From positions 1 through 64,000 of the IMG/VR virus record IMGVR_UViG_3300029983_000007: 64,000 nucleotides of DNA; one strand, written 5' to 3'. Every line of letters begins with the position of its first letter. The stretch's first letter is position 1. Shown here in pieces: positions 7,863-16,529 of this stretch. A program made the translations under genes and the position numbers. The DNA is from a virus. The notes below the pieces were generated by a model. That model was not told where the DNA came from. It ran no database searches and saw only the letters and a program-made list of their open reading frames with translations.

Positions 7863-8245
7863 AATTAACGGAAGAACAAATAGATAAAATAAACAGTGAA
7901 TGTACAATATCCGATCAGGGAGTATTCATAGAACCATATGGATGTGATGGCATTAAAGAATTAGTAATTTATATGCGTTGGTCTGAAGGTGGTGCGCAAG
8001 GTGGTAATTGTTGGAATGATGATGAACCTGAAGAATATGATGGAGAAGGTAAACCAAAATTCAAAGTTCTTGATATGGTTTTAGAAATATTAACACCAGG
8101 TATGACATATTTACAATATAAAGCAGTAGAAGAATTGTTGATATCAACAACTAAACATGAATGGGAATATTACGGTAACTATGATAATTATGGTATAGAG
8201 TATATTAAATTAAAGGATTTGATAGATTTATTAGAAACTTTTTAA
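7859..8245 (+). CDS. conserved phage protein
   Basis: 128 residues. Contains FIEPYGCDGIKELVIYMRWSEGG, GGNCW and HEWEYYGNYDNYGIEYI. I recall similar proteins as uncharacterised genes of several large phages, but know no function. Second gene of a two-gene operon closed by the terminator at 8260. Confidence 0.6.
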   Translation: MKLTEEQIDKINSECTISDQGVFIEPYGCDGIKELVIYMRWSEGGAQGGNCWNDDEPEEYDGEGKPKFKVLDMVLEILTPGMTYLQYKAVEELLISTTKHEWEYYGNYDNYGIEYIKLKDLIDLLETF

Positions 8246-8259
8246 ATTTTTTAATAAAA

Positions 8260-8285
8260 AGAGAGCCTAAGTGCTCTCTTTTTTT
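8260..8285 (+). terminator. rho-independent terminator
   Basis: Stem AGAGAGC/GCTCTCT, loop of six, seven Ts, just after the stop at 8245. Confidence 0.85.
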
Positions 8286-8305
8286 ATTTATTTAACCAAA
8301 TATAA

Positions 8306-8337
8306 TTAGTGTATCTTTATATAATTATCTATCTTTG
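8306..8337 (+). promoter_or_regulatory. Bacteroidota-type promoter for the YopX-like gene
   Basis: TATCTTTG at 8330-8337; TTAG (one mismatch to TTTG) 20 bases upstream. It is 29 bases before ATG 8367. Confidence 0.6.
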
Positions 8338-8366
8338 CATTAAATAATCATTAAAAAAATAATTTT

Positions 8367-8789
8367 ATGAAAACAGTTTTTAAAGTAAAATTAATAGACG
8401 GCGGTTGGGTATTTTGGAACCAATTTGGTATTATAATTAGTATTAGTACTGATAATGAAGGAATTCATTTAAATAAATATATTAGTCAATATAAAGTTAT
8501 TACTGAAACAGTATGTCAATTTACTGGGATAACTGATAAAAATAACATTGATATTTTTGAAAATGATTTATTATCAGATGGTAATATAATTTATAAAGTT
8601 GAATGGAATCAACAAAATACCTGTTGGTGGATTAATCCAATAAAAACAATAAAAAAATCTGAAATATCAGAAAAAGATAGTTTCATAACACTAGTACTAA
8701 GCAATGAAAAACTAGGAAATGGGTATTATTCAAGAAGAGATATGGAAGTAATAGGAAATACAATAGATGACTTAAACTTACTATCATAA
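8367..8789 (+). CDS. YopX-family protein
   Basis: 140 residues. CQFTGITDKNNIDIFENDLL matches the core YopX motif (QYTGLxDxxGxxIYEGDI) and the C-terminal MEVIGNTIDD matches the conserved V-I-G-N end. YopX proteins are frequent in phages and prophages; their role is unknown. Monocistronic, between its own promoter and the terminator at 8893. Confidence 0.8.
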   Translation: MKTVFKVKLIDGGWVFWNQFGIIISISTDNEGIHLNKYISQYKVITETVCQFTGITDKNNIDIFENDLLSDGNIIYKVEWNQQNTCWWINPIKTIKKSEISEKDSFITLVLSNEKLGNGYYSRRDMEVIGNTIDDLNLLS

Positions 8790-8892
8790 ATAATAAGTAA
8801 TCTATTGATTAATAGACACATACAAAACAATTTATATATAATATATATAGTATATATATCATGATCTTGCATGTTTTTATAATTATACATGA

Positions 8893-8925
8893 AAATCAGG
8901 TGTTTAGTCACCTGATTTTTATTTT
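8893..8925 (+). terminator. rho-independent terminator
   Basis: Stem AAATCAGGTG/CACCTGATTT, loop TTTAGT, followed by Ts. It lies 104 bases after the YopX-like gene; nothing else was found in that interval. Confidence 0.8.
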
Positions 8926-8968
8926 TTATTTGATTAAACTTTATTATTTGATTTTTATATCATGAATT

Positions 8969-10186
8969 ATGGCAAAAATAGACATTGAGTATATAAAGAG
9001 TAAGATTTCAGAAGTATTAAAAAATGCTCATTCTGATCCCCGTAAATTTATTATTAAAGATTATAATGATAGAATAAATTTTGCATGTCCAGTATGTGGA
9101 GATTCACATAAAGATCCTAACGCAAAAAGAGCAAATATATATAAGGATAACCCTACATTTATGGTTTGCTTCAATGAAGATTGTAGAGCAAGTGTTACTC
9201 ATTTGTGTCGTGACTTTAATGTAGAAATAGGATTAGAAGAAAAACAAGCATTGTATGATTTTGCTGATTCTCACATGAAGTTTGATAGGAAGAAAGATGT
9301 TTATATTCCTTCGAATTTGAATAAATTGATTGATATAGATGAATTTTCAAACTATGTAAATGAACATTCAGAAAATCAGATTTCAAAATTTAAACCAATA
9401 CAATTTAATTCTGCAGCTTATCAATATTTGAAATATGATAGATTAATTGAAGATTTTGAAAATATTTATGAGTGTGATTATAAGTTAACAGATAGATGGA
9501 CTGAGAAGTGTATTGTTATGCTGAATAAGTCAGGTAAGAAAATGTTAGGAATGCAAATTAGAAACATGAAACCTGGAGATAAAAGATTTTTTAAGATTTT
9601 TAATTTTGAAAAAGTATATTCAATTTTACATCCTGATGAAGTATTAGATGAATTAGAAATGTTATCTTATAATAAGCTTTCTAATTTTTTCAATATATTA
9701 AATGTTGATTGGAATGAACCAGTGACAATATTTGAGGGTATGTTAGATTCATTGTTTATGAATTATGGTAATTCACATAGTAATTCAATTGGAGCAATAG
9801 GGTTGAATAGTATTGATACAGACTTATCATTTTTATTTGATTCTGACTTGGATATTCAATTCTTTTTAGACCAAGATAATGTTGGTATCAGAAAATCTCA
9901 AACTCTCTTAGAACAAGGATATAAGGTTTTTTTGTGGCAAAAATTAGTAGAAGATTTATTAAAAAACAAAAAAGATAAATATGTAGCTAAGAAATATTTA
10001 ATTAAAATTAAAGATTTAAATAAATTGGTACAGGAAATAAAAGATATGGAAAAATTTAAAAAAATAAATTTACAAAAATATTTTTCAAATGATGTTTTTG
10101 ATAAATTATATTTAGATGAAACTTTATATCCTAAACCAGATAAGTTTGGTAAAAAACCATATGATAAAAACAAATATAAAAAATGA
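8969..10186 (+). CDS. DNA primase
   Basis: 405 residues. An N-terminal zinc ribbon (C40-x2-C43 ... C67-x4-C72, within FACPVCGDSHKDP and FMVCFNEDC) is followed by a Toprim-like domain with TIFEGMLDSLF (acidic EG motif) and FFLDQDNVG (DxD). This is the layout of phage primases such as T4 gp61 and DnaG-like relatives, which make RNA primers at the phage fork with the helicase. No helicase gene is adjacent. The last codons overlap the HD gene by ATGA. Confidence 0.85.
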   Translation: MAKIDIEYIKSKISEVLKNAHSDPRKFIIKDYNDRINFACPVCGDSHKDPNAKRANIYKDNPTFMVCFNEDCRASVTHLCRDFNVEIGLEEKQALYDFADSHMKFDRKKDVYIPSNLNKLIDIDEFSNYVNEHSENQISKFKPIQFNSAAYQYLKYDRLIEDFENIYECDYKLTDRWTEKCIVMLNKSGKKMLGMQIRNMKPGDKRFFKIFNFEKVYSILHPDEVLDELEMLSYNKLSNFFNILNVDWNEPVTIFEGMLDSLFMNYGNSHSNSIGAIGLNSIDTDLSFLFDSDLDIQFFLDQDNVGIRKSQTLLEQGYKVFLWQKLVEDLLKNKKDKYVAKKYLIKIKDLNKLVQEIKDMEKFKKINLQKYFSNDVFDKLYLDETLYPKPDKFGKKPYDKNKYKK

Positions 10187-10878
10187 AAAATGATATTGAT
10201 GAATGGAATGATTTTTTAAATGAATTTGACAATTCAATTTTGAATATTTATAAGAAACATGAAAATAGTTTTGATGAATATGGAATTCATGGAAGACGTC
10301 ATATCTCACGTTCTATTGTTTTTTCTGAATTTATGTCAAGATTTTATACAAAGGAATTAGGTAAAGATATAGATTTTAAAGCAATAAGATATGCTGTATC
10401 ATTTCATGATAGTGGTAGGCAAGGTAATGGTATAGATGTATGGGAAAACGATAGTCAAAAAAATTGTTTCAAATATTTAATGAATGATTCTGATTATGAT
10501 AATCATTCTGATTATGATGAAACTAAATGTAAATACATATCTTCATTAATTAGTAAGAATCTAACAAATGATATAAATCATAATATTGTTTATGATTCTG
10601 ATGTTTTAGATATAATGAGACCTTGCTGTGGACATGGTGAGATTGAAAATTTTAGAAGAAGTGAACTTCGTTTTTTAGGACCAAAAGATAATTTTGCAAA
10701 TTGTCATTTATATGATGAAATAAGAGAAGAATTAATTATTGATGCTTGGAAATTGATAGAATACACAGAAGATAATGAAATGCTATTCAACACAAAAGAA
10801 AATAATCAACTTTATTATATGCTTAATATAGTAGATAAAAATAAATTAAATTTTAATATATTACATAAATATTTTTAA
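10183..10878 (+). CDS. HD-domain phosphohydrolase
   Basis: 231 residues. Motif HGRRH (36-40), SFHDSGRQ with the HD pair at about 75-76, and a later acidic YDSDVLDIMRP fit the metal-dependent HD superfamily. Substrates of such phage proteins include nucleotides and signalling nucleotides; not predictable here. Coupled to the primase by a four-base overlap. Confidence 0.75.
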   Translation: MKNDIDEWNDFLNEFDNSILNIYKKHENSFDEYGIHGRRHISRSIVFSEFMSRFYTKELGKDIDFKAIRYAVSFHDSGRQGNGIDVWENDSQKNCFKYLMNDSDYDNHSDYDETKCKYISSLISKNLTNDINHNIVYDSDVLDIMRPCCGHGEIENFRRSELRFLGPKDNFANCHLYDEIREELIIDAWKLIEYTEDNEMLFNTKENNQLYYMLNIVDKNKLNFNILHKYF

Positions 10879-10889
10879 TATTTATGTAA
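10861..10889. terminator. inverted repeat at the end of the HD gene
   Basis: Perfect arms TTACATAAATAT/ATATTTATGTAA around a five-base loop, spanning the stop codon of the HD gene. There is no clear T-run, so termination is likely but not certain. Confidence 0.5.
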
Positions 10890-10910
10890 TATATAAATAT
10901 TGTAAAAATT

Positions 10911-10942
10911 TTTGGTATATACAAATAAAAATATTACATTTG
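10911..10942 (+). promoter_or_regulatory. Bacteroidota-type promoter for infC
   Basis: TTTG (10911-10914), 20 bases, TACATTTG (10935-10942), ending 21 bases before ATG 10964. One of the best matches in the window. Confidence 0.8.
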
Positions 10943-10963
10943 CACAAATAAATAATAAAATAA

Positions 10964-11491
10964 ATGGCTAAACAAGAAATTAAAAACAAAATCAATAGAT
11001 TTATTACAAATCAAAGTGTTAGATTAGTTGGAGATAATGTTGAAAATTGTGTATTAGACACTAGAAAGGCACTTAGACTTGCTGATGAAATGGAATTAGA
11101 TTTAGTTGAAATATCATCTAATGATAACGTTTCTATATGTAAAATTGTTGATTATGAAAAATTTCTTTATGACAAAAAGAAAAAAGAAAAAGAACAAAAG
11201 AAAGTTCAAAAACAAAATCAAGCAGAGCTGAAAGAGATTAGAATGACTCCTAATATTGATGAGCATGATTTTAATTTTAAATTAACTCACGCAAAAAACT
11301 TTTTATCTGAAGGTAATAAAGTTTTACTATCAGTGTTTTTTAAAGGAAGAGAGATAGTGTATCAAGATCAAGGTAAAGTTAAACTATTGAAGTTTGTTGA
11401 AGCATTGGATGGTATTGGTATGGCAGAGTCTATGCCAAAATTAGAAGGTAAAAGAATGCAAATGACTATAAAACCAAAAAAGACAAAATAA
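10964..11491 (+). CDS. infC: translation initiation factor IF-3
   Basis: 175 residues, full length for IF3. Both domains are present: the N-terminal domain (NQSVRLVGDNVENCVLDTRKALRLADEM region) and, after a lysine-rich linker (DYEKFLYDKKKKEKEQKK), the C-terminal domain (ELKEIRMTPNIDEHDFNFKL, LSVFFKGREI, LEGKRMQMTI). IF3 binds the 30S subunit, prevents 70S association and checks the initiator tRNA and start codon. It has its own strong promoter. A phage copy is unusual and pairs with two initiator tRNA genes at 58719 and 58806. Confidence 0.95.
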   Translation: MAKQEIKNKINRFITNQSVRLVGDNVENCVLDTRKALRLADEMELDLVEISSNDNVSICKIVDYEKFLYDKKKKEKEQKKVQKQNQAELKEIRMTPNIDEHDFNFKLTHAKNFLSEGNKVLLSVFFKGREIVYQDQGKVKLLKFVEALDGIGMAESMPKLEGKRMQMTIKPKKTK

Positions 11492-12211
11492 ATGGAGAAA
11501 AATGAAATGCTTAATAGCATTATTAAACTTACAAAAGAAACTGGACAAGGTTTAGCATTATCAATTATTAGAGTTGCATCTCCCGAGTATGGGAGATTAG
11601 TTGATGAGCTTATTGAAGAAGGTAAAGTAGATATTCACATCAAACATTATTCTATGTTACCATCTGATGAATGGGTTGTACCTGCAGGTTGTTATTTTGC
11701 CATTAAAGATGATGAAACATATCATCCAGGTGCTTTAATTTTTATGAGAATGTATCTAGAAATTGAAGATTTAGGAGTTGGACTTAAAATATCTAAGGTA
11801 TTAAAAGATGTTCATAGCATGGAAAATTATGCTAAATGGCTAAAAGACAATGAACAAAAACTGATTGATTTAGTTAATATGAAAGAAATTGAATTTATAC
11901 CAAATCAATTAGATGACAATACAAAAAATTGGATAAAAGATAAAACTTGGTATAAAAATAATGATACTGTAGAATCTTGTCTTAATCTGTCAGAAAAAGT
12001 TTCAAAAGAAAATGGAGATAATACACAATTAGATTTGTATGATCAACTTATGCCTTTATATAATACAGACAAAAGTAGATTTGTCAAAGAAATTGAAGAC
12101 TCTAAAATAGATATTGAAAAATTAAAAGAAAATATAAAAAATAGAAATAAGGTAAATAATTGGCTGAAAAGTCAAACACAAACAGATAAAATACAAACAC
12201 TTATAAATTAA
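11492..12211 (+). CDS. hypothetical protein between infC and pepF
   Basis: 239 residues, no family recognised. The N-terminal 150 residues look globular (LSIIRVASPEYGRLVDELIEE, SDEWVVPAGCYFAI); the rest is charged and helical. It starts on the base after the infC stop and ends two bases before pepF, so the three genes form one operon. Confidence 0.6.
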   Translation: MEKNEMLNSIIKLTKETGQGLALSIIRVASPEYGRLVDELIEEGKVDIHIKHYSMLPSDEWVVPAGCYFAIKDDETYHPGALIFMRMYLEIEDLGVGLKISKVLKDVHSMENYAKWLKDNEQKLIDLVNMKEIEFIPNQLDDNTKNWIKDKTWYKNNDTVESCLNLSEKVSKENGDNTQLDLYDQLMPLYNTDKSRFVKEIEDSKIDIEKLKENIKNRNKVNNWLKSQTQTDKIQTLIN

Positions 12212-12213
12212 AA

Positions 12214-14013
12214 ATGGAAACAAAATTAAGAAAAGACATTTCAGTTGAGTTTAAATGGGATTTAACTCATATTTACAAAAATAGAGAAGATTTTGATTGT
12301 GAATGCGATAAAATTGAAGGTTTTACTGAAAAAATTCAATTATTTAATGGTAAATTATCTGATCCAAAGGAATTAAAAAATTGCTTAGATTTGATGGGCG
12401 ATGTACGAAAAATGATAACAAAACTTCATTGTTATGCTAATATGTATTTAGATCAAGAGCAAAATAATGAAGATGCTGATAAATTAGTTCAGAAAGTAAA
12501 AGATGCTGCTGTTAAGTTAGGCTCAAAATGTGCATTTATTACAGATGAAATTATCAATTTTGATGATGATACAATTTCTATGATGTTATCTTGTGATGAT
12601 TTGAAAAATTATCATTTTGATATCAAAGATACAATAAAAAATAAGAGTCACATCTTATCAAAGATAGAAGAAGAACTACTCACTAAAATCTCAGATGTTT
12701 TTTCTACGTCAAATGATGTATATACAATTTTCAAAAATACTGAGTTAAAATACTCAACTGTTACATTATCCAATGGAGAAGAAGTTTTGGTTGATGATAG
12801 AAATTATAGAGTTTTAATAGAATCAAGTAATAGAGAAGATCGTAAATTAGTTTATGATACATTCTATAAAACATTTGATGAATATAAGAATACTCTAGCT
12901 AAACTAATGTTCAAATTTGTAAAAAGTTCAACAACAGGAAGCAAAATCAGAAATTATAAATCATCTTTAGAACAGTCTCTATCATCAGAAAATATTCCAA
13001 TATCAATTTATGATGGATTGATTGAAAATGTTTCTAATAACCTTGATAAAATGTTTGATTATCTTAATTTAAGAAAAGATATTTTAGGTTATGAAGATTT
13101 GAATTATTATGATTTATATAATCCTATAGTTGATAATGTTGATTATGAATATTCATATGATAATGCTAAGAAATTACTTATTGAATCAACTGCTATTCTT
13201 GGAGAAGAATACACAGATATTATGAAAAGAGCAATTAGTGAAAGTTGGATAGATATATATCCAAATCAATTCAAAGACACTGGTGCTTATATGAATGGCT
13301 CTGTGTATGATGTTCATCCTTATATTTTATTGAATTATAAAGGTAAATATGATGATGTTTCAACTATGCTTCATGAAGCAGGACACGCAGGACATTCTGT
13401 GCTGAGTAATGCGAACCAACCTTATAATAAAGCAAGTTACTCAACATTTATTGCTGAAATTGCATCAACAACAAATGAACTTTTGTTACTCAATCATATG
13501 TTGACAACAACAGATGATAAACAATTGAAAATTTTCTTGTTGAATAACTATATTGAACATTTTAGGACTACCGTATTTAGACAAACTATGTTTGCGGAGT
13601 TTGAGAAATTTATGTATGAATCAGTAGAAAATGATGAGGTTCTAACAGCATCAATGATGAATGATAAGTATTATGAGTTACTTAAAAAGTATCATGGAGA
13701 AGATAAAAATATCATTAAGATTGATAAAATGTATGCAAATGAATGGTCACGTATTCCTCATTTCTATTATGATTTTTATGTGTTCCAATATTCAACTAGT
13801 TTTATTTCTGCAGTCATTCTTTCAACAAGAATATTAAATGGAGATAAAGAACAACTTGATAAGTATATGGAATTATTGAAATCTGGTGGTAGTGATTATC
13901 CTGTAGATTTGTTGAAAAAGGCTGGTATTGATTTAACTGACGGAGAATGTTATAAAGATGCATTCAAACAATTCTCAGAATATTTAGAAGAACTGAAGTC
14001 TTTATTGAAATGA
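12214..14013 (+). CDS. pepF: oligoendopeptidase F-like M3 metallopeptidase
   Basis: 599 residues, the normal length of bacterial PepF. Zinc-site motif HEAGH at 387-391 (MLHEAGHAGHS) and the downstream glutamate segment STFIAEIASTTNELLL are intact; N-terminal KWDLTHIYKNREDF and the end region YYDFYVFQYSTSFISA are typical. The enzyme cuts short peptides in the cytoplasm. A full-length, apparently active copy in a phage is uncommon; peptide recycling or removal of small inhibitors are possible roles. Last gene of the infC operon, overlapping the next start by ATGA. Confidence 0.93.
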   Translation: METKLRKDISVEFKWDLTHIYKNREDFDCECDKIEGFTEKIQLFNGKLSDPKELKNCLDLMGDVRKMITKLHCYANMYLDQEQNNEDADKLVQKVKDAAVKLGSKCAFITDEIINFDDDTISMMLSCDDLKNYHFDIKDTIKNKSHILSKIEEELLTKISDVFSTSNDVYTIFKNTELKYSTVTLSNGEEVLVDDRNYRVLIESSNREDRKLVYDTFYKTFDEYKNTLAKLMFKFVKSSTTGSKIRNYKSSLEQSLSSENIPISIYDGLIENVSNNLDKMFDYLNLRKDILGYEDLNYYDLYNPIVDNVDYEYSYDNAKKLLIESTAILGEEYTDIMKRAISESWIDIYPNQFKDTGAYMNGSVYDVHPYILLNYKGKYDDVSTMLHEAGHAGHSVLSNANQPYNKASYSTFIAEIASTTNELLLLNHMLTTTDDKQLKIFLLNNYIEHFRTTVFRQTMFAEFEKFMYESVENDEVLTASMMNDKYYELLKKYHGEDKNIIKIDKMYANEWSRIPHFYYDFYVFQYSTSFISAVILSTRILNGDKEQLDKYMELLKSGGSDYPVDLLKKAGIDLTDGECYKDAFKQFSEYLEELKSLLK

Positions 14014-14285
14014 TAAAAGTTGGTGATAAATTATATTGTCATGATAATAGTTATAGTTTGATAAAACTAACTGAAGGAAAGTTGTACACAGTATCAGATA
14101 TTCGTGAATATGGTCATATTATAAGTACCAATAGTCGGTTAACTATAAAAGATGACGAAGATGAAAATATTTTTTTCTCAATAGATCAAGATGAAAATGA
14201 ATTATCATATAAAAACTGGTTCATAGAAAATAATGAATATAGAAAAAATAAATTATTAAAAATAGAATATAATGTTCAATATTAA
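14010..14285 (+). CDS. small beta-barrel-like protein with RKxKL tail
   Basis: 91 residues. Starts VGDKLYCHDNSYSLIKLTEGKLYTVSDI, as in small SH3/KOW-like barrels, and ends NEYRKNKLLKIEYNVQY. Translationally coupled to pepF (ATGA overlap) and followed by a paralogue. Confidence 0.6.
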   Translation: MIKVGDKLYCHDNSYSLIKLTEGKLYTVSDIREYGHIISTNSRLTIKDDEDENIFFSIDQDENELSYKNWFIENNEYRKNKLLKIEYNVQY

Positions 14286-14288
14286 TAG

Positions 14289-14552
14289 ATGATGAGGTCA
14301 GGAGATAAATTGTATTGTGAACGCAATGATATCGGTATAGTAAATTTATCTATTCACAAAATATATGAAATTATTGAAGTTAAAACAGATAATTCTTATG
14401 GTAAAATTTTAATTCATGATGATGTTGATAGAATTATTAGTTTTACTATATATGTAGATAGAAATAATCTATCATATCGTAATTGGTTTCGGTTAATTAA
14501 TATAAAGGAAGAGAGAAAAATAAAACTATTTGATATAGAACATAACATTTAA
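14289..14552 (+). CDS. small beta-barrel-like protein with RKxKL tail (paralogue)
   Basis: 87 residues; SGDKLYCERNDIGIVNLSIHKIYEIIEV parallels the preceding gene, and so do the sequences LSYRNWF (LSYKNWF upstream) and the tail KEERKIKLFDIEHNI. A recent tandem duplication is likely. Followed by the terminator at 14561. Confidence 0.6.
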   Translation: MMRSGDKLYCERNDIGIVNLSIHKIYEIIEVKTDNSYGKILIHDDVDRIISFTIYVDRNNLSYRNWFRLINIKEERKIKLFDIEHNI

Positions 14553-14560
14553 CATAAAAA

Positions 14561-14593
14561 AATCTGAATTACTTTTGTAGTTCAGATTTTTTT
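14561..14593 (+). terminator. terminator overlapping the next promoter
   Basis: Stem AATCTGAA/TTCAGATT with a 12-base loop and seven Ts. The loop contains the TTTG (-33) box of the promoter at 14574-14604. Confidence 0.8.
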
Positions 14594-14604
14594 ATGTACC
14601 TTTG
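14574..14604 (+). promoter_or_regulatory. Bacteroidota-type promoter nested in a terminator
   Basis: TTTG (14574-14577), 19 bases, TACCTTTG (14597-14604), 38 bases before ATG 14643. The -33 box sits in the loop of the upstream terminator and the spacer contains its T-run. Confidence 0.75.
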
Positions 14605-14642
14605 TATTCAATTAATTATAAAACAATCTAAAAATTAAAAAA

Positions 14643-14783
14643 ATGAATGAACAATTAATTTCTTTTTACAATGTCTACATTTCTACTGGATCGAACATTG
14701 CTGAATATGCAGAGAAAAATGGTATTACACCTACTCAGTGCTTTCAATTGATCACAATGGGAGAATTTTACAGCAAAAACTAA
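14643..14783 (+). CDS. small HTH-like protein
   Basis: 46 residues, ATG 14643 to TAA 14781. Starts MNEQLISFYNVYISTGSNIA and contains NIAEYAEKNGITPTQCFQLITMG, which could form a helix-turn-helix (two short helices separated by a glycine turn). It has its own promoter and terminator, which supports a real gene. Confidence 0.6.
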   Translation: MNEQLISFYNVYISTGSNIAEYAEKNGITPTQCFQLITMGEFYSKN

Positions 14784-14807
14784 TTTGAATATTAGTTTAT
14801 ATAAAAA

Positions 14808-14838
14808 AACCAACATTAATAATGTTGGTTTTTTTTGT
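14808..14838. terminator. bidirectional terminator
   Basis: Stem AACCAACATT/AATGTTGGTT, three-base loop, A-run on the left and eight Ts on the right, between convergent genes. Confidence 0.85.
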
Positions 14839-15068
14839 TATGTATTCAATGATTTATTTATTTCTCTGTGTGTTCTTCCTCTATGAGCTAATGGGAAATT
14901 TTCATAAAACTCTTTAATTTCCTTTGAGTGTAATTTATTGTAGATAGATTCAAATTTATCTAAGAACGTTATGTCTTCATTAGATATATTAAATTCATCA
15001 GATATATTCTTGTATCTACTGAAATTTTCAGAAATCCACTTAATTCTATCTTTATTTGTCAATATCAT
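14838..15068 (-). CDS. hypothetical protein
   Basis: 76 residues, mostly helical and charged (RIKWISENFSRYKNISDEFNI; LHSKEIKEFYENFPLAHRGR). No family recognised. It follows the HAD-like gene by two bases and ends at the terminator. Confidence 0.55.
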   Translation of the reverse strand: MILTNKDRIKWISENFSRYKNISDEFNISNEDITFLDKFESIYNKLHSKEIKEFYENFPLAHRGRTHREINKSLNT

Positions 15069-15070
15069 AA

Positions 15071-15925
15071 TTACATAACTTTCTTAACACTTCTATCTCC
15101 AGTATCAAATACAGAATATGTTACATTTTTAGTTGATAATCTTAATTCTAAGAATTGATCCATTGCAGCCTTGACAAACTTAGGATCATCATCAGAGAAA
15201 CCATATTCAACATTTATACCTAAATTGTTTGCATACTTATTAACTAATACATTAAATTCTTGTAGTGCAACTTTTTTAGAATCTTCCACTGACATTATAC
15301 CATATTTTTCAATAAAATAATCAGAAGAAACAGTGTAAATTGGACATAACTCAATATAGTAATCAATTACTTGATGTGATTCAGTACCAAATATCTTGTG
15401 GTATTTCAAAAGATTATTAATCATTTGAGTTTTAAAATCAACATCTTTATCTACATTTTCAATTTGTAAATCTTTGAAATTTTCTAACCCGTATTCATAT
15501 ATAAGCCAATATAAAGCTTTCTTTATGTTTTTTGGTGAGTGTCCTCTCGATGTTACAATAGAGAATATATTACCATTTATGATGCATTCAAGAAATGTTG
15601 TCCAAGAAGGTGCAAATTTCTTATTCATTACAGCATCTTTGAAATCAACAATGAATGTCTCATCTTTTAGTTTGCCCCAATCTCTAAAATTTGAAAATGA
15701 TAGTTGTCCTGGTTTGTATCTCCATCCTTCTGCACTTCTAACTTGAGAAAACATTATGGTATCTACTTCTTCATCAATCCATTCATCTTTCACTAAATGT
15801 TCCATGATAATTTTTGTGTTTGTATACAGTAAATTATCATCAATATCAAATGAATAATATTTGAATATATTTTCGTTAATTTTACTTTTCTTTTGAGGTT
15901 TTGAATTTTCAACTTTTGTATTCAT
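15071..15925 (-). CDS. HAD-superfamily phosphatase-like protein
   Basis: 284 residues from ATG 15925 (an upstream alternative start would add 16 unlikely residues). Motif I YSFDIDDNLLYTNT (nucleophile D27, D29), motif II IVTSRGHS, and motif IV YGFSDDDPKFV are all present. Large inserts between I and II (about 85 residues) make a cap. HAD-like phosphatases occur in several T4-like phages; the substrate is unknown. Start of a minus-strand pair with the gene at 14838. Confidence 0.75.
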   Translation of the reverse strand: MNTKVENSKPQKKSKINENIFKYYSFDIDDNLLYTNTKIIMEHLVKDEWIDEEVDTIMFSQVRSAEGWRYKPGQLSFSNFRDWGKLKDETFIVDFKDAVMNKKFAPSWTTFLECIINGNIFSIVTSRGHSPKNIKKALYWLIYEYGLENFKDLQIENVDKDVDFKTQMINNLLKYHKIFGTESHQVIDYYIELCPIYTVSSDYFIEKYGIMSVEDSKKVALQEFNVLVNKYANNLGINVEYGFSDDDPKFVKAAMDQFLELRLSTKNVTYSVFDTGDRSVKKVM

Positions 15926-15994
15926 TATATATCTTTTAAGTGAGTTATTATAATTATGAATACAAATATACAAATAATATTTTGAATAAAAAAA

Positions 15995-16270
15995 TTATAA
16001 GTTATATTTTTTTGATGATAGATGTATTTTTATTTCAGGTATTGCATTTAAGTCTACAATTTCTTCTGTTACTTTTTTTATCCACATATTATTGTCATAT
16101 CCTTTCATACATAAATAACAGTTAACAATTTCATCTAAATCAAATGGATTTGCATCAGGTTCAATTTCTTCTGAATCTCCATTTTTATCAATTTTCATTA
16201 GTTTATATTCAGGATCATATATAACTGGGTCAATTATATTTTCAAATTTTTCAAATTTTCTAATTTCCAT
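15995..16270 (-). CDS. small protein with N-terminal leader and C-terminal KKYNL tag
   Basis: 91 residues. The N terminus MEIRKFEKFENII and the C terminus SSKKYNL belong to the paired tags seen in eight proteins of this window. The body is acidic with no recognised domain. Last of a run of minus-strand genes from 18546. Confidence 0.6.
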   Translation of the reverse strand: MEIRKFEKFENIIDPVIYDPEYKLMKIDKNGDSEEIEPDANPFDLDEIVNCYLCMKGYDNNMWIKKVTEEIVDLNAIPEIKIHLSSKKYNL

Positions 16271-16272
16271 AT

Positions 16273-16527
16273 TTAATTATTATGTTTATTATAATATTTC
16301 GAAACAGTAGGATTGAAGAAATTACGTACAATTAAGTTAGATTCTATTGTATAAACTAATAATTTTTTAAGTTTATCAAGAAATGTGCTTGTTGTTTCAT
16401 TTTGAAACATTAAGTTAGATAATGATTTTGTCATTAATTCATCTTCATAATCAAAACCTTTTTCAATATTATCATTTATATGTTTTAAATCATATAATTC
16501 TTTAATTTGCATATCTTTTTCTATCAT
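16273..16527 (-). CDS. hypothetical protein
   Basis: 84 residues, helical (LSNLMFQNETTSTFLDKLKKLLVYTIESNLIVRN). No family recognised; no tag. Two bases from each neighbour in the operon. Confidence 0.55.
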   Translation of the reverse strand: MIEKDMQIKELYDLKHINDNIEKGFDYEDELMTKSLSNLMFQNETTSTFLDKLKKLLVYTIESNLIVRNFFNPTVSKYYNKHNN

Positions 16528-16529
16528 AG

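Noticed and set aside
8726-8911. Minus-strand open frame between the YopX-like gene and its terminator
   Set aside because: It overlaps the YopX-like gene and runs through the terminator hairpin; AT-rich composition only.
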